Positions 7,496-16,657 of a stretch of 64,000 bases of DNA are shown here, in pieces. The notes under the pieces were generated by a model. That model was not told the DNA's origin. It made no database searches and saw only the letters and a list, made by a program, of their open reading frames with translations. Made by a program: the position numbers and the translations under genes. The DNA comes from Paenalcaligenes hominis (lineage in GTDB: Bacteria > Pseudomonadota > Gammaproteobacteria > Burkholderiales > Burkholderiaceae_B), in assembly GCF_011927625.1 (NCBI RefSeq), contig NZ_JAATIZ010000004.1, forward strand, positions 1 through 64,000, read 5' to 3'. Each line of letters starts with the position of its first letter. Position 1 is the stretch's first letter.

Positions 7496-8448
7496 GACTG
7501 CTCCTTGCGAAAACGCCATGTGTCTATCCAGGTCATGATGCCGCCCTTGCCTACACTCACAATCAGAATTAAAAACAGGCCTAACCAGAACATCCAGTAC
7601 TCAGGACTCATGTCTGCAAACACATCATGCAAAATCATGTAAATGACCGCGCCAATTAGGCCTCCGTACAAACGCCCTGCGCCCCCTAATACCAAAATAA
7701 TGAGAATTTGCGCAGAGAGGTCAAAACTGACGGTTTCAATCCCAACAAATTGGTTAGTTTGTGCTAGCAGCGCCCCTGCCACACCCGCTACTAAAGCGGA
7801 TATGGCATAAGCCCAACGCAAGCGCTGCGTAATGGGTGTACCCATGGCAAGCATACGGGTTGGATTTTCATGGATGCCTCGGACGCTATACCCAAACGGA
7901 GAACGCACCAAACGGCGCACCCACAAAAACAGCGCTAAGGTCACGACATACGTGTAGACAAAGCTCAACTTACCGTCGAAATCAAACTCAAAAAGCGAAA
8001 ACAAGGGGTCTATGGTGATGCCTAACAACCCATCTGTGCCGCCTGTCACCTGAGAAAAACGCCGAATTACCTCGCCAAAAATGACAACGGTGCCAATCGT
8101 GATCATTAAGCGCGATAAGTCTGAGCCGCGCACAATTAAAAAGCTCAACAGATAGCCAGCCAAAAGCGAGACAATGGCAGCCACCACCAAACCAGTTAAA
8201 GGCTCTGCACTACCATAAATAGAAAACAATCCGGCCGCATAGGCGCCCAAACCAAAAAAGGCAGCATGGCCTACCGTCAAAATACCGGCATAGCCCAATG
8301 CAATGTCGAGCGCTAAAGCAAACAAGCCGTAAATCAGAATCAAGGTCAAAAAAGGCAAATGGTTAGGAAACATCCATGCTGCTAGGATAAAAGCGCCCCA
8401 GAACACAAAATCGAATCCAGATAGCCTTGCATAGTTATCGTTTTTCAT
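7492..8448 (-). CDS. livM: Liv-type ABC importer permease LivM
   Basis: This 318-residue inner-membrane permease has about ten hydrophobic segments. The conserved LivM loop appears as LALDIALGYAGILTVGHAAFFGLGAYAAG (positions about 45-73), and the cytoplasmic loop as RSPFGYSVRGIHENPTRMLAMG. The late segment LGGAGRLYGGLIGAVIY is also typical. It pairs with LivH nine bases upstream and overlaps livG. Substrate specificity cannot be read from the sequence. Confidence 0.92.
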   Translation of the reverse strand: MKNDNYARLSGFDFVFWGAFILAAWMFPNHLPFLTLILIYGLFALALDIALGYAGILTVGHAAFFGLGAYAAGLFSIYGSAEPLTGLVVAAIVSLLAGYLLSFLIVRGSDLSRLMITIGTVVIFGEVIRRFSQVTGGTDGLLGITIDPLFSLFEFDFDGKLSFVYTYVVTLALFLWVRRLVRSPFGYSVRGIHENPTRMLAMGTPITQRLRWAYAISALVAGVAGALLAQTNQFVGIETVSFDLSAQILIILVLGGAGRLYGGLIGAVIYMILHDVFADMSPEYWMFWLGLFLILIVSVGKGGIMTWIDTWRFRKEQS

Positions 8449-8457
8449 GATGTTTAC

Positions 8458-9312
8458 CTATTTTCTTTTTAAGGTGACGAGGCCATCTGGTTTCCAAAGC
8501 AACAGCAAGATCATGACCAAGTAAATTAAAAATGAACCTAAGGTGGGGAAATAGTACTTGCCAGCCACATCAATAATGCCCACCACCATAGCGGCAATAA
8601 AAGGCCCACTAATGGTTCCAGCGCCCCCCACACACACCACCATTAAGAAAAACACGAGGTATTTAATAGGAAAGGTTGGCTCAAGTGCTAAAACACCTAG
8701 ACTCAAGGCGCCGCCAAAACCCGCCAATGCACACCCGAAGGCAAAGGTAGCAGAAAACAAAAGCGACACGTTCATCCCTAAACCTTGCGCAATCTTTTGA
8801 TCATCCACGGCAGCTCTGATCATTGCGCCATAAAGGGTCTTGCGAATTAAAAAACTCAAAAACACAAAAACAGCGACCCCTACAGCAATTAAAAATAATC
8901 GATACGCCCCAACACCCATACCAAAGAGCTTGACTTGACCGCGCAGCCCGCTAGGAGGGTTAAATGATTGAATACCAGGCCCAAATAGGTAGGTCACGGC
9001 CGCAATAGCGACAAAAACCACCCCCAGTGAGACCAACACCTGGTCTAAGGGGTGACGTCTATAAAAGTATTTAAATAGATACCGCTCTAAAACCCAGCCT
9101 AAAAGCCCGCTTCCTAATGCAGCGATCAGTAAGCTCAGCCAATAGGACTGGGTTCCGTTCAGCGTCATCACACCTAGGTATCCCCCAGCCATAGCAAATA
9201 CACCATGACTAAGATTAACAAACCGCATTAACCCCATCGTGACCGATAACCCGACACCGATAAGGAACAACAGCATTCCATAGGCAATCCCATCAAAGAG
9301 AACAATGGCCAT
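8458..9312 (-). CDS. livH: Liv-type ABC importer permease LivH
   Basis: This 284-residue inner-membrane permease has typical LivH motifs: GLMRFVNLSHGVFAMAGGYLG near residues 29-49, IRKTLYGAMIRAAVDDQKIAQGLG, and the GGAGTISGPFIAAMVVG region near the C-terminus. I start at the ATG at 9312, with AGGTGAAAGA just upstream; an earlier in-frame start at 9360 adds a charged, non-family extension. It forms the channel with LivM. Confidence 0.92.
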   Translation of the reverse strand: MAIVLFDGIAYGMLLFLIGVGLSVTMGLMRFVNLSHGVFAMAGGYLGVMTLNGTQSYWLSLLIAALGSGLLGWVLERYLFKYFYRRHPLDQVLVSLGVVFVAIAAVTYLFGPGIQSFNPPSGLRGQVKLFGMGVGAYRLFLIAVGVAVFVFLSFLIRKTLYGAMIRAAVDDQKIAQGLGMNVSLLFSATFAFGCALAGFGGALSLGVLALEPTFPIKYLVFFLMVVCVGGAGTISGPFIAAMVVGIIDVAGKYYFPTLGSFLIYLVMILLLLWKPDGLVTLKRK

Positions 9313-9378
9313 TCTTTCACCTGTTATTAAGACTAAGCGCTTGTCGCGTACAGCAGCCAAGCGCTTAGTTATTTTTAG

Positions 9379-10563
9379 TTATTTCTCTTTAGCTGGGTCT
9401 TTGACTTGATCAAATTGGTCGAACTCCACACTCACTAGCTCTCCTTCTCTCTGTTCGACCTTACGGATATAAACGGTCTGGATAATATCGCGCGTTTCCG
9501 GATCGATAGTAATGGGGCCTCGTGGACTCATCAGCTCCATTCCCTTTAATTGCGTTAACAACGCATCGCCCTCGGCATTGCCCTGCGTAGCAGTTAGTGC
9601 TTTATCCAACGCCGCCATGGTGTCATACGCCGTGATGGCAAAGTAATTCAATCTGTCTTTAGTGCCAAACTTTTTTCTATAGGCCTCAACAAACTGTTGG
9701 TTCTCAGGGGAAGGATGGGCATAGGAGTAATGGTGACTGGTAATAAGACCTAAGGCCGCGTCGCCGGTGGCTTCGATGTAGCTGTCATCCGTGGCTTCGC
9801 CTGTGGCATACAACTTAATTCCCGCTTCCTCCATGCCTCGCTCTTGCCAGGCTTTCAAAAAGGATAAGGGCATTACGCCAGAAGGGAAGAAAATAAATAC
9901 CCCCTCAGGTTGGCTGTCTTTAATGCGTTGGATATAGGCCGAAAAGTCAGGGTTATTCATGGGAGTACGCACCGAGCCCACCACCTGACCTCCTTTTGCT
10001 TCAAAGGCTTTTTTAAACGCTTCTTCGGCATCTACGCCTGAAGCATAATCCGCCACCACCGTATATATTTTCTTGACGTTATTCGCCGCTAGCCACTCGG
10101 CCATGGGTGCAGAAACCTGTTGGACGGTGAACGAAAGGCGGGCAATGTAGGGAGAAGCCTCTGTAATGGCCGATGAGGCCGCATTCATCACCAAGGTAGG
10201 GACCTTGGCACGGTTAATAACCGGAGCGATGGCATAGACGTTAGGACTGAAATCCAAGCCTGAAATAATATCAACTTTGTCACGGCTGATTAGCTCTTGA
10301 GCAAAACGACGAGCATTATCTGGGGCTGCGCCGCCGGTGTCTTTACGTATGATCTCTACAGATCGTCCTCCCAACTTACCTTCGTTTTGCTCCAGGTAAA
10401 TGTTCATGCCAGCATCAAATTGCTTGCCATAATCGGCGTACGGGCCAGAATACGTCGCGATAATGCCTATTTTTAATGGATCTTGGTTTTGAGCATAGGT
10501 GGGGCTTAGAGTCAAAACCCCAAGCGCTAAGGTACAGCTAACGGCTAACACATGCTTTTTCAT
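9379..10563 (-). CDS. ABC importer substrate-binding protein, LivJ-like
   Basis: This 394-residue periplasmic type I binding protein has a signal peptide (MKKHVLAVSCTLALG, cleavage near TYAQ). The mature protein begins PLKIGIIATYSGPYADYGKQ, a standard opening of the family, followed by KDTGGAAPDNARRFAQELI and IYTVVADYASGVDAEEAF. Proteins of this group often bind aromatic acids, amides or amino acids. The start at 10563 has AGGAG upstream. Its place between the oxidative enzymes and the Liv permease genes suggests it binds the pathway substrate. Confidence 0.9.
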   Translation of the reverse strand: MKKHVLAVSCTLALGVLTLSPTYAQNQDPLKIGIIATYSGPYADYGKQFDAGMNIYLEQNEGKLGGRSVEIIRKDTGGAAPDNARRFAQELISRDKVDIISGLDFSPNVYAIAPVINRAKVPTLVMNAASSAITEASPYIARLSFTVQQVSAPMAEWLAANNVKKIYTVVADYASGVDAEEAFKKAFEAKGGQVVGSVRTPMNNPDFSAYIQRIKDSQPEGVFIFFPSGVMPLSFLKAWQERGMEEAGIKLYATGEATDDSYIEATGDAALGLITSHHYSYAHPSPENQQFVEAYRKKFGTKDRLNYFAITAYDTMAALDKALTATQGNAEGDALLTQLKGMELMSPRGPITIDPETRDIIQTVYIRKVEQREGELVSVEFDQFDQVKDPAKEK

Positions 10564-10609
10564 TGTTTGTCTCCTCAGAAAAGCAATAAAACGACTCAAG
10601 CTTCACTAT

Positions 10610-11848
10610 CTATTTAGCGTTCTGTTGGCTAATGTAGTCTTTTAAATTAATGGAATCGTCGTTCAGTATAGGGGGGTCTATCGCTATTTTTTCATGAACT
10701 AGCCGTCTTGCTAGCATATGCTCTGCAGGGCGGTTAACGGATTGCACGGCACCAACCACACCGTCTGGGCGTAAATGAAATACACTAAATCGAGTTGAGT
10801 CTGGCTGCCCACGAATTACTAAACGATCGTCTGGTAAAGCCAAACCCACCATTTGCAGTTTAAGATCGTATTGATCGCTCCAAAACCAAGGCGCTGTCTC
10901 AAAAGGCTCGGACTGCCCAGCCACTACTGCCCCCGCGGCTTTACCTAGCTCATTGGCCGCATTGACGGACTCTAAGCGTAACCATCGGTGGGGGTGGTCG
11001 ACATGGAGCTCAACACAAGCACAGTCACCGGCTGCCAACACATGCGGCACTATTGTTTTGGCTTCGCTAGTGACTCTGACCCCTTGAGTACCCGTCGGAT
11101 CAAGAGCAGGCACCAGCTGAGTATTCGGTTTTGCACCAATCCCCACCACGACCAAATCTGCCTCAAGCACTCGACCATCAGCCAATACCACCCCCTCAAC
11201 CGCTTGACGATGCGTAAACCCCACCACTTGGGACGCTAAACAAATACGCACGTTTTGTTTTTCATGTCTGGTTTGTAGATAGCTCGATAAATAAGGGGAT
11301 ACCACGCGACCGGCCAACTGGTGGCCCCGCTCAATCACTGTGGTGTGTACGCCTTGTGTGGCTAAAGTGCTGGCAATCTCTAAACCAATGAAGCCGCCCC
11401 CTATAACTACCGCCTTTCGGGCTGTGCTAATAGCGGCTTTTAACTGCTGGGCATCAGCTAGGTCTCTTAGGTGGTATACCCCTTTTAAAGGGTTTTCTTG
11501 CCATGGAAGTGGTAAAGCACTTGCCCCTGTCGCTAACAATACAGAATCATAATAAAAAGGTGACTGAGTATTCGTACGTAAACTTTTTTGCTCTAGGTTG
11601 AGCTCTGTGACGGCTTCACCCAATGCCAACTCGATATCATGTTGTTGGTAAAACGCCTCTGAACGTAGCCAAAGTCGAGAAATAGGCATCTCTGACGATA
11701 AAAAGGCTTTTGATAAGGGGGGACGGTGGTAGGGAAGCTGCTTTTCTGCACTAAATACAACGATGCGCCCGTCATACCCATGTTGTCGTGCAGAAATGGC
11801 TGCTTGAACGGCAGCATAAGAGCCTCCAACGATCGCAAAAGTGTTCAA
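10610..11848 (-). CDS. FAD-dependent ferredoxin reductase for a Rieske oxygenase
   Basis: This 412-residue protein is of the putidaredoxin-reductase/rubredoxin-reductase type. It has an N-terminal FAD motif in altered form (AIVGGSYAAVQAA), the conserved segment LPYHRPPLSKAFL, an NAD-binding site VVIGGGFIGLEIAS, and a late FAD motif VLAAGDCA. It passes electrons from NAD(P)H to the [2Fe-2S] ferredoxin encoded just upstream. The start is TTG at 11848, with GGAGG eight bases upstream; it overlaps the ferredoxin stop (TTGA), so translation is probably coupled. Confidence 0.9.
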   Translation of the reverse strand: MNTFAIVGGSYAAVQAAISARQHGYDGRIVVFSAEKQLPYHRPPLSKAFLSSEMPISRLWLRSEAFYQQHDIELALGEAVTELNLEQKSLRTNTQSPFYYDSVLLATGASALPLPWQENPLKGVYHLRDLADAQQLKAAISTARKAVVIGGGFIGLEIASTLATQGVHTTVIERGHQLAGRVVSPYLSSYLQTRHEKQNVRICLASQVVGFTHRQAVEGVVLADGRVLEADLVVVGIGAKPNTQLVPALDPTGTQGVRVTSEAKTIVPHVLAAGDCACVELHVDHPHRWLRLESVNAANELGKAAGAVVAGQSEPFETAPWFWSDQYDLKLQMVGLALPDDRLVIRGQPDSTRFSVFHLRPDGVVGAVQSVNRPAEHMLARRLVHEKIAIDPPILNDDSINLKDYISQQNAK

Positions 11849-12168
11849 TACTGTGCCTCCGGAATGGCCACGGTGATAGTCGTATGTTGATCAGTCAGTA
11901 CTAACTGACAGCTTAATCGACTGCTGCTTTTGCGCTCACAGGCAACGCCCTCTAACAGCTCGTCTTCCATTGCATCGGGTGCGTCAAATAAGGCTTGATC
12001 GGCGTCTGCCACATACACATGGCAGGTTGCACAAGAACACGACCCACCGCACTCGGCTTCAATACCCGCTATGTTATTAAAGATGGCCGTTTGCATAATG
12101 GACTGCCCAACTTCGGCCTCTACCTCATGCTTTTCCCCTGACGCAGTTATATAAATCACCTTGGGCAT
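11845..12168 (-). CDS. [2Fe-2S] ferredoxin, adrenodoxin/putidaredoxin type
   Basis: This 107-residue electron carrier has ligands Cys40, Cys46, Cys49 (C-x5-C-x2-C) and Cys87 (RLSCQLV). The stretch MEDELLEGVACE is typical of bacterial ferredoxins serving P450s or Rieske oxygenases. It sits between the glutamine-synthetase-like gene and the reductase, so the expected chain is NAD(P)H to reductase to ferredoxin to oxygenase. Confidence 0.92.
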   Translation of the reverse strand: MPKVIYITASGEKHEVEAEVGQSIMQTAIFNNIAGIEAECGGSCSCATCHVYVADADQALFDAPDAMEDELLEGVACERKSSSRLSCQLVLTDQHTTITVAIPEAQY

Positions 12169-12180
12169 GCTTCGTTCCTT

Positions 12181-13623
12181 TTAAAATAAATTAAAGTATT
12201 CTTTTTGCTCCCATTCGGAAACTGTAAGATTAAAACGGCTTAACTCGGCTTCTTTGATAAAACAGTAGTAGTTAATAAAGCCTTGTCCAAACTTATCGCA
12301 CAACAAAGGATCGGCCCTTAGCGCATCCAATGCATCGGCCAATGAACGAGGTAATGCCTTGTTTTCGCAAGTATAAGGGGTATCGGCGGAGGGGCCCGGT
12401 TGCCATTGATGCTGGATGCCATCCATGCCAGAGAACAACTGCGAAGCCATGTAAAGATACGGATTGGCCGCAGGTTCGCCAATGCGATTTTCAATGCGTG
12501 AGGCCTCTTGGCCTACTCCACCTAAGACGCGCAGCATAGCCGCCCGGTTATCATGAGCCCAACTGGCTCGGTCTGGCGCCAAGGAAAAAGGCCGATAACG
12601 TCTGTAGCCATTAATGGTGGGTGTGGCAAAGGCCGCGGTGGCGGTGGCGTGCCTTAATAAGCCTGCTAGGTAATGTGTGCCCACTGGGCTTAATACATCG
12701 CCTTTTTCAGTCGGCATAAATACATTTTTGCCGGTTTTTATGCATTTTAATGATTGGTGTAAATGCCAGCCACTGGACATTACATTGGGAATTTTGGGTC
12801 GACACATAAATGTGGCGTGCAAGCCTTGTCTGCGACACAGTTGCTTAATAGCGCTACGAACCAAAATCATCATATCAGCGGCTTCTAAAGCAGGGGTTGG
12901 CGCAAAGGTAATTTCAAACTGACTGGGCCCGAACTCAACCTCTAGGGTGCGTAGCGGTAAACCCAGTGCTTGCAAGTGCGTGCGGATGAGCTGCATGACG
13001 TCATCCACTTGATCAAACCGGTGCTCGGTTAGGTACTGATAGCCGTGCGTCAGCAATGCGACCTCAGGTGCCTCGCCGGGCTGACCTGATTGATCTAGAC
13101 CCATTTTTGGATCAAGCATTTTAAAGACATGAAACTCGACCTCTAAGCCTGCCAACATCTCATAGCCGCTTGCTTTTGCTTGGGCTACCGCATTACGTAA
13201 GATGTGACGCGTCGATAATGGCGAGGCTTGGCCAGTAGGCATATAAGCATCACACAATAACCACCCCGTCCGTGGCGCCCAGGGTAATGATTTAAAGCTC
13301 AGTGGGTCTGCCACAATGGTGAAATCTGACGCCCCTCCCATCCCTTCAAACTCAAAGCCGCCATTTCCTGTCGTAAAAACGGGAAATACCGTTAAGTGTG
13401 AGGTGTCTTTTGCTAATAACGTGGTGGTTAAATTCACCCCACTTTGCATCGCATCATAAGCGGCCTCTGCCACGACGGTTTTGCCTCGTAAAATGCCGTG
13501 TTGATCAGGAAATGAAAACCGGATCGTATCAAACTCGCCACTTTCAAAGCGCTTTTTTAACACGTGAGCGGCATCCACTTGCTCAGGTGTCCAAAGATGG
13601 TGACGCTCAACAAATGCGCTCAT
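12181..13623 (-). CDS. Glutamine-synthetase-family gamma-glutamyl ligase
   Basis: This 480-residue protein has the full GS-like plan: N-terminal beta-grasp (FSFPDQHGILRGKTV), metal-site glutamates in LAGLEVEFHVF and EVEFGPSQFEITFAP, the HATFMCRPKI...GWHLHQSL region, and the arginine-rich RIENRIGEPAANPYLYM. Family members that are not true GS ligate glutamate to amines, for example GlnA-like PuuA, TdnQ/AtdA1 and IpuC. Its position between a Rieske oxygenase and a ferredoxin, with a GATase at the operon end, points to an amine rather than ammonia as acceptor. The specific amine is unknown. Confidence 0.85.
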   Translation of the reverse strand: MSAFVERHHLWTPEQVDAAHVLKKRFESGEFDTIRFSFPDQHGILRGKTVVAEAAYDAMQSGVNLTTTLLAKDTSHLTVFPVFTTGNGGFEFEGMGGASDFTIVADPLSFKSLPWAPRTGWLLCDAYMPTGQASPLSTRHILRNAVAQAKASGYEMLAGLEVEFHVFKMLDPKMGLDQSGQPGEAPEVALLTHGYQYLTEHRFDQVDDVMQLIRTHLQALGLPLRTLEVEFGPSQFEITFAPTPALEAADMMILVRSAIKQLCRRQGLHATFMCRPKIPNVMSSGWHLHQSLKCIKTGKNVFMPTEKGDVLSPVGTHYLAGLLRHATATAAFATPTINGYRRYRPFSLAPDRASWAHDNRAAMLRVLGGVGQEASRIENRIGEPAANPYLYMASQLFSGMDGIQHQWQPGPSADTPYTCENKALPRSLADALDALRADPLLCDKFGQGFINYYCFIKEAELSRFNLTVSEWEQKEYFNLF

Positions 13624-13632
13624 ACCGCCCCC

Positions 13633-14961
13633 TTAGTTGTTGCCAACCGATGCCGCCCAAGAGCTAGACCGGCGCCGCTCTTGATCTGCATGGACTAAAT
13701 AGTCCTCTGGGATGTGAGAGGCGGTCACCCCATCGATGGCGATTGGGCCGGTAATGGATTGAGCCGCATGGGAATCATGGCGCATCGGTAGCGCATCCAT
13801 CTGTCCATCTAAACAGGCTTTAATGGCACGGATTAAAATACGTCTGTAGAGAATGATGCCTTTATCGGTCGTGCCTAAATGCTCTTTAGTGCGGTCTTGG
13901 ATGCTGCCCAGCGATTCGACAGCCCACTGATCATGGACATTGATGTCATGCCCCATCCCTAAATACGTACTTTTTTGTTGTTCTACTGGGTCAAAACCGT
14001 AGTTATTTGAGCGGTTGCGACGTGAAATATAATCCGGGAGCTCGTAGAGCTCTAAGCGCTGCGCACGCATTTGCTCTTTATCAACTGGATCGGTGAAACT
14101 TGTAAATATGGCGTACCAATAACAATTATGATCATCCACAGGCACGTGCCACTGTGAGATCGTCATGGTGCTGCTCATTGGTATGACAATCGCTTGAGGA
14201 AACACCATATTGGTAATGCGCACATGACGCTGATTATTGCTAAGCTCGCGTACAGCGGTCAGCCGCATACCTACCTCTGACTCTTCCACATGTAGATCGG
14301 GGCGGTCATACTCGCGCAAGACTTTAGTTACAGGCAGATCAGAATCGGCGGAAGTACTACGGAATTGCTTGCCGTAGCTTGTCTCGTCTGCCTCGTCTTC
14401 AAAGAACCGATGTAAATAAGACGCATGAGCTGGGTCAATACCTACCTCTAAGGCCTGCAGCCAATTGCATTCTATTAAGCCTTTAAAAGCAAACACATGC
14501 GTATCGGGCGCCACAAAACAGTCTAAATGAGGAAAGGCCGGTGCGTCGCCTTCCCCAAAATACCCAAATACAATGCCAGACTTTTCCACAACAGGATACG
14601 CCCCTTGCTGGATTCGGGTACAAAGCTGGCTGCCCTCTGGCTCGGCGGGGGTTTCCAAACAGTTGCCCTTGGCATCAAAAAGCCACCCATGAAAAGGACA
14701 ACGAATACCACCGTCTTCAATACGCCCGTAGCTTAGATCTGCGCCCCGATGTGGGCAGTGTTTATCTAGCAGCCCGAGGCGGCCGTCTTCTTGTTTAAAT
14801 AAAACAAAGTCTTGGCCTAAGACGCGGATAGCTTTGACTTGATGGACTCCAGCTATTTCATCACTCAATGCAATGGGCTGCCAATACTGACGCAGCAGTT
14901 TGCCGGCTGGTTCTGTCGGCCCTACTCGAGTAATAAAATCGTTTTGTTCTTGGCTCATCAT
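13633..14961 (-). CDS. Rieske non-heme iron oxygenase, phthalate-4,5-dioxygenase-like
   Basis: This 442-residue oxygenase subunit has a Rieske [2Fe-2S] centre with Cys69-His71 (HCPHRGA) and Cys88-His91 (RCPFHGW). The mononuclear iron site includes His179 and His184 in IDPAHASYLHRF. The segment IQDRTKEHLGTTDKGII, near two-thirds of the protein, is typical of the phthalate dioxygenase/O-demethylase branch, which acts without a beta subunit. No small subunit gene is present here. First gene of the operon; its ATG has GGAG upstream. The reaction could be ring hydroxylation or N- or O-dealkylation. Confidence 0.88.
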   Translation of the reverse strand: MMSQEQNDFITRVGPTEPAGKLLRQYWQPIALSDEIAGVHQVKAIRVLGQDFVLFKQEDGRLGLLDKHCPHRGADLSYGRIEDGGIRCPFHGWLFDAKGNCLETPAEPEGSQLCTRIQQGAYPVVEKSGIVFGYFGEGDAPAFPHLDCFVAPDTHVFAFKGLIECNWLQALEVGIDPAHASYLHRFFEDEADETSYGKQFRSTSADSDLPVTKVLREYDRPDLHVEESEVGMRLTAVRELSNNQRHVRITNMVFPQAIVIPMSSTMTISQWHVPVDDHNCYWYAIFTSFTDPVDKEQMRAQRLELYELPDYISRRNRSNNYGFDPVEQQKSTYLGMGHDINVHDQWAVESLGSIQDRTKEHLGTTDKGIILYRRILIRAIKACLDGQMDALPMRHDSHAAQSITGPIAIDGVTASHIPEDYLVHADQERRRSSSWAASVGNN

Positions 14962-15012
14962 AATGCGGTCTCCTCAGCAGTGATGCCAATGATGTATTCA
15001 TTGATTTATTTA

Positions 15013-15022
15013 TTGCATACAA
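15013..15022. promoter_or_regulatory. Putative GntR operator 1
   Basis: TTGCATACAA is a near-palindrome 51 bases before the Rieske gene start. It resembles operators of FCD-type GntR regulators, which often centre on an inverted TTGTATACAA-like core. A second copy (TTGCATACAG) is at 15151-15160. Confidence 0.45.
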
Positions 15023-15150
15023 TAACCGCAAAGAAAACAAACAGCAATTCAGGCTTATGACCAGACAAAAAACATAATCTCTTTTAAATCAACAAGATAA
15101 TGAAAAATCAATTATATCGAGCAAGGGTAAACAACTATAAAAAATTATTC

Positions 15151-15160
15151 TTGCATACAG
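15151..15160. promoter_or_regulatory. Putative GntR operator 2
   Basis: TTGCATACAG repeats nine of the ten bases of the site at 15013-15022, 138 bases away. It is 81 bases before the GntR gene. Two matching sites in one divergent spacer fit autoregulation plus operon control by looping or separate binding. Confidence 0.45.
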
Positions 15161-15241
15161 CTGAACTCAACGTTCGGACTTTAAGGTAAAATCAAGCTGT
15201 TTACCTACAATCAGAACCGACTGAAATCTTCAGGAGCAAGT

Positions 15242-15994
15242 ATGTCTAGTCTTGGCGACTCTCATTCGCAGCAATCGCGTGCGTTACTCTTATTACGAGA
15301 CTTAATCCTTAAGGGAACGTTTGCACCCGGAGAGCGCTTAGCCGAAATTCCTCTTGCCGAGCGGCTTAATACCTCACGTACACCTATTCGTTTAGCCCTC
15401 ACTGCTCTTGAACACGAGGGACTGGTTGAACCACTCGAAGGGGGCGGATACCGAATGCGTGGTTTTACACCCCAGGAAACCACCGATGCAATCCGTATGC
15501 GCGGTTTACTCGAAGGCTATGCAGCCCGGCATTTAGCCGAAAATGGCATCACAAAGCGTTTAGAGCAACAATTGCGCGATTGTCTGGCCGAGGCAGACGC
15601 GGCAGTATTTAAATTAGAAATGTCGATGGATGACTATGCCACGTACGCAGAGGTCAACACCCGTTTTCATGATCTTATTTTATTAAACTGCAATAATCGG
15701 GTGATCCAGCGGCAAATGGATAGCTTACTTAGCCAACCCTTTACGGCGCCTAGCGCGATGCTGCCTATGCAATCATCCATAGAGGAAGGGCCACGCTGGA
15801 TGCAGCATGCCCAACAGCAACATCACGCGCTGGTGCAGGCTATTGTTAACGGTCAAGGCAGTCGAGCGCAGGCCTTAGGTGAAGAGCATGTGGAAATTGC
15901 CTGTTTAAACTTAGAGTACGCCGAACAAAACCCTGAAATTGCTCGCCAGATCTGGCCCGCCCTAAGAATCATGCAGGCCAGCAGCGGCACCTAG
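15242..15994 (+). CDS. GntR-family transcription regulator (FadR/FCD subfamily)
   Basis: This 250-residue protein has an N-terminal winged helix (LRDLILKGTFAPGERLAEIPLAERLNTSRTPIRLALTALEHEGLVE, about residues 17-62) and a C-terminal all-helical FCD ligand domain, marked by RGLLEGYAARHLA, NTRFHDLILLNCNNR and a late HH motif. It is divergent from the Rieske operon with a 280-base spacer holding two similar candidate operators. It probably senses the substrate or an intermediate of that pathway. The ATG has AGGAG five bases upstream. Confidence 0.88.
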   Translation: MSSLGDSHSQQSRALLLLRDLILKGTFAPGERLAEIPLAERLNTSRTPIRLALTALEHEGLVEPLEGGGYRMRGFTPQETTDAIRMRGLLEGYAARHLAENGITKRLEQQLRDCLAEADAAVFKLEMSMDDYATYAEVNTRFHDLILLNCNNRVIQRQMDSLLSQPFTAPSAMLPMQSSIEEGPRWMQHAQQQHHALVQAIVNGQGSRAQALGEEHVEIACLNLEYAEQNPEIARQIWPALRIMQASSGT

Positions 15995-16012
15995 GCGCTG
16001 ATGGCCCGCCGG

Positions 16013-16558
16013 TTAATTCGTGGGTTGGTTAGAGACCACATTTTGAATATCAAACCCTTGCTCGCCGGCATACTCGAGTAGCTCTTGAACGATGGCTGGG
16101 TCCGCGTTTTTTTCTCTAGATAATACCCACAAATAATCTCGGTCGGGCGTGCCAACTAACGAGTACTCGTAGTCGCCGGCGATACGCATGATCCAATAGT
16201 CGCCCCATACAGTGGGCAACCAAGACAACCATTTGGGTGCAAAACGCACCTCTAAAATAGCGTTATTGATGGGTTTTTGGTCGGCTTGTGGTCGCGCCTG
16301 CCCTTCGGCTTTCGTTAACTCGCCGTCTTTGGTGACACATTGATTCGTTACGGCAACCGTGCCATCGGCTAAGCGCTCGTAATGTGCAGCAACGTCTGCG
16401 GCACATTTTTTCTGAAAACGGTTTGGCAAACGCACTTGCTCGTGCCACGTTCCCATGTACTGATTAAGATCCACATCGGTTTGTACCACTAGCGTATTTT
16501 GTGAGGCACAGCCTGCTAAGACCATAACACCGCATAAACCAACAAGTATTTTTTTCAT
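16013..16558 (-). CDS. Outer-membrane lipocalin (Blc-like lipoprotein)
   Basis: This 181-residue lipoprotein has signal peptide MKKILVGLCGVMVLAGC with lipobox LAGC. The lipocalin signature appears as LNQYMGTWHEQVRLPNRFQ, followed by GDYWIMRIAGDYEYSLVGTPDRDYLWVLSR, characteristic of bacterial Blc. Blc-type lipocalins bind lysophospholipids and fatty acids at the outer membrane and are often stress-induced. I chose the ATG at 16558 (spacing 5 from GGAG) over the GTG at 16561. It ends convergently with the GntR gene. Confidence 0.9.
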   Translation of the reverse strand: MKKILVGLCGVMVLAGCASQNTLVVQTDVDLNQYMGTWHEQVRLPNRFQKKCAADVAAHYERLADGTVAVTNQCVTKDGELTKAEGQARPQADQKPINNAILEVRFAPKWLSWLPTVWGDYWIMRIAGDYEYSLVGTPDRDYLWVLSREKNADPAIVQELLEYAGEQGFDIQNVVSNQPTN

Positions 16559-16618
16559 CACCGCTCCTTTAGATGCAATTATTCAGCTTTGCTTATGTCT
16601 ATAGTATTGATGAGAAAA

Positions 16619-16647
16619 ACAGTAGCATCATGACTGAATGCTACTGT
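16619..16647 (-). terminator. Terminator between ribB and the lipocalin gene
   Basis: A ten-base perfect stem (acagtagcat / atgctactgt) with a nine-base loop is followed by T-rich sequence on both strands, TTTTT on the minus strand. It starts 11 bases after the ribB stop. Confidence 0.8.
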
Positions 16648-16657
16648 TTTATGCTTT

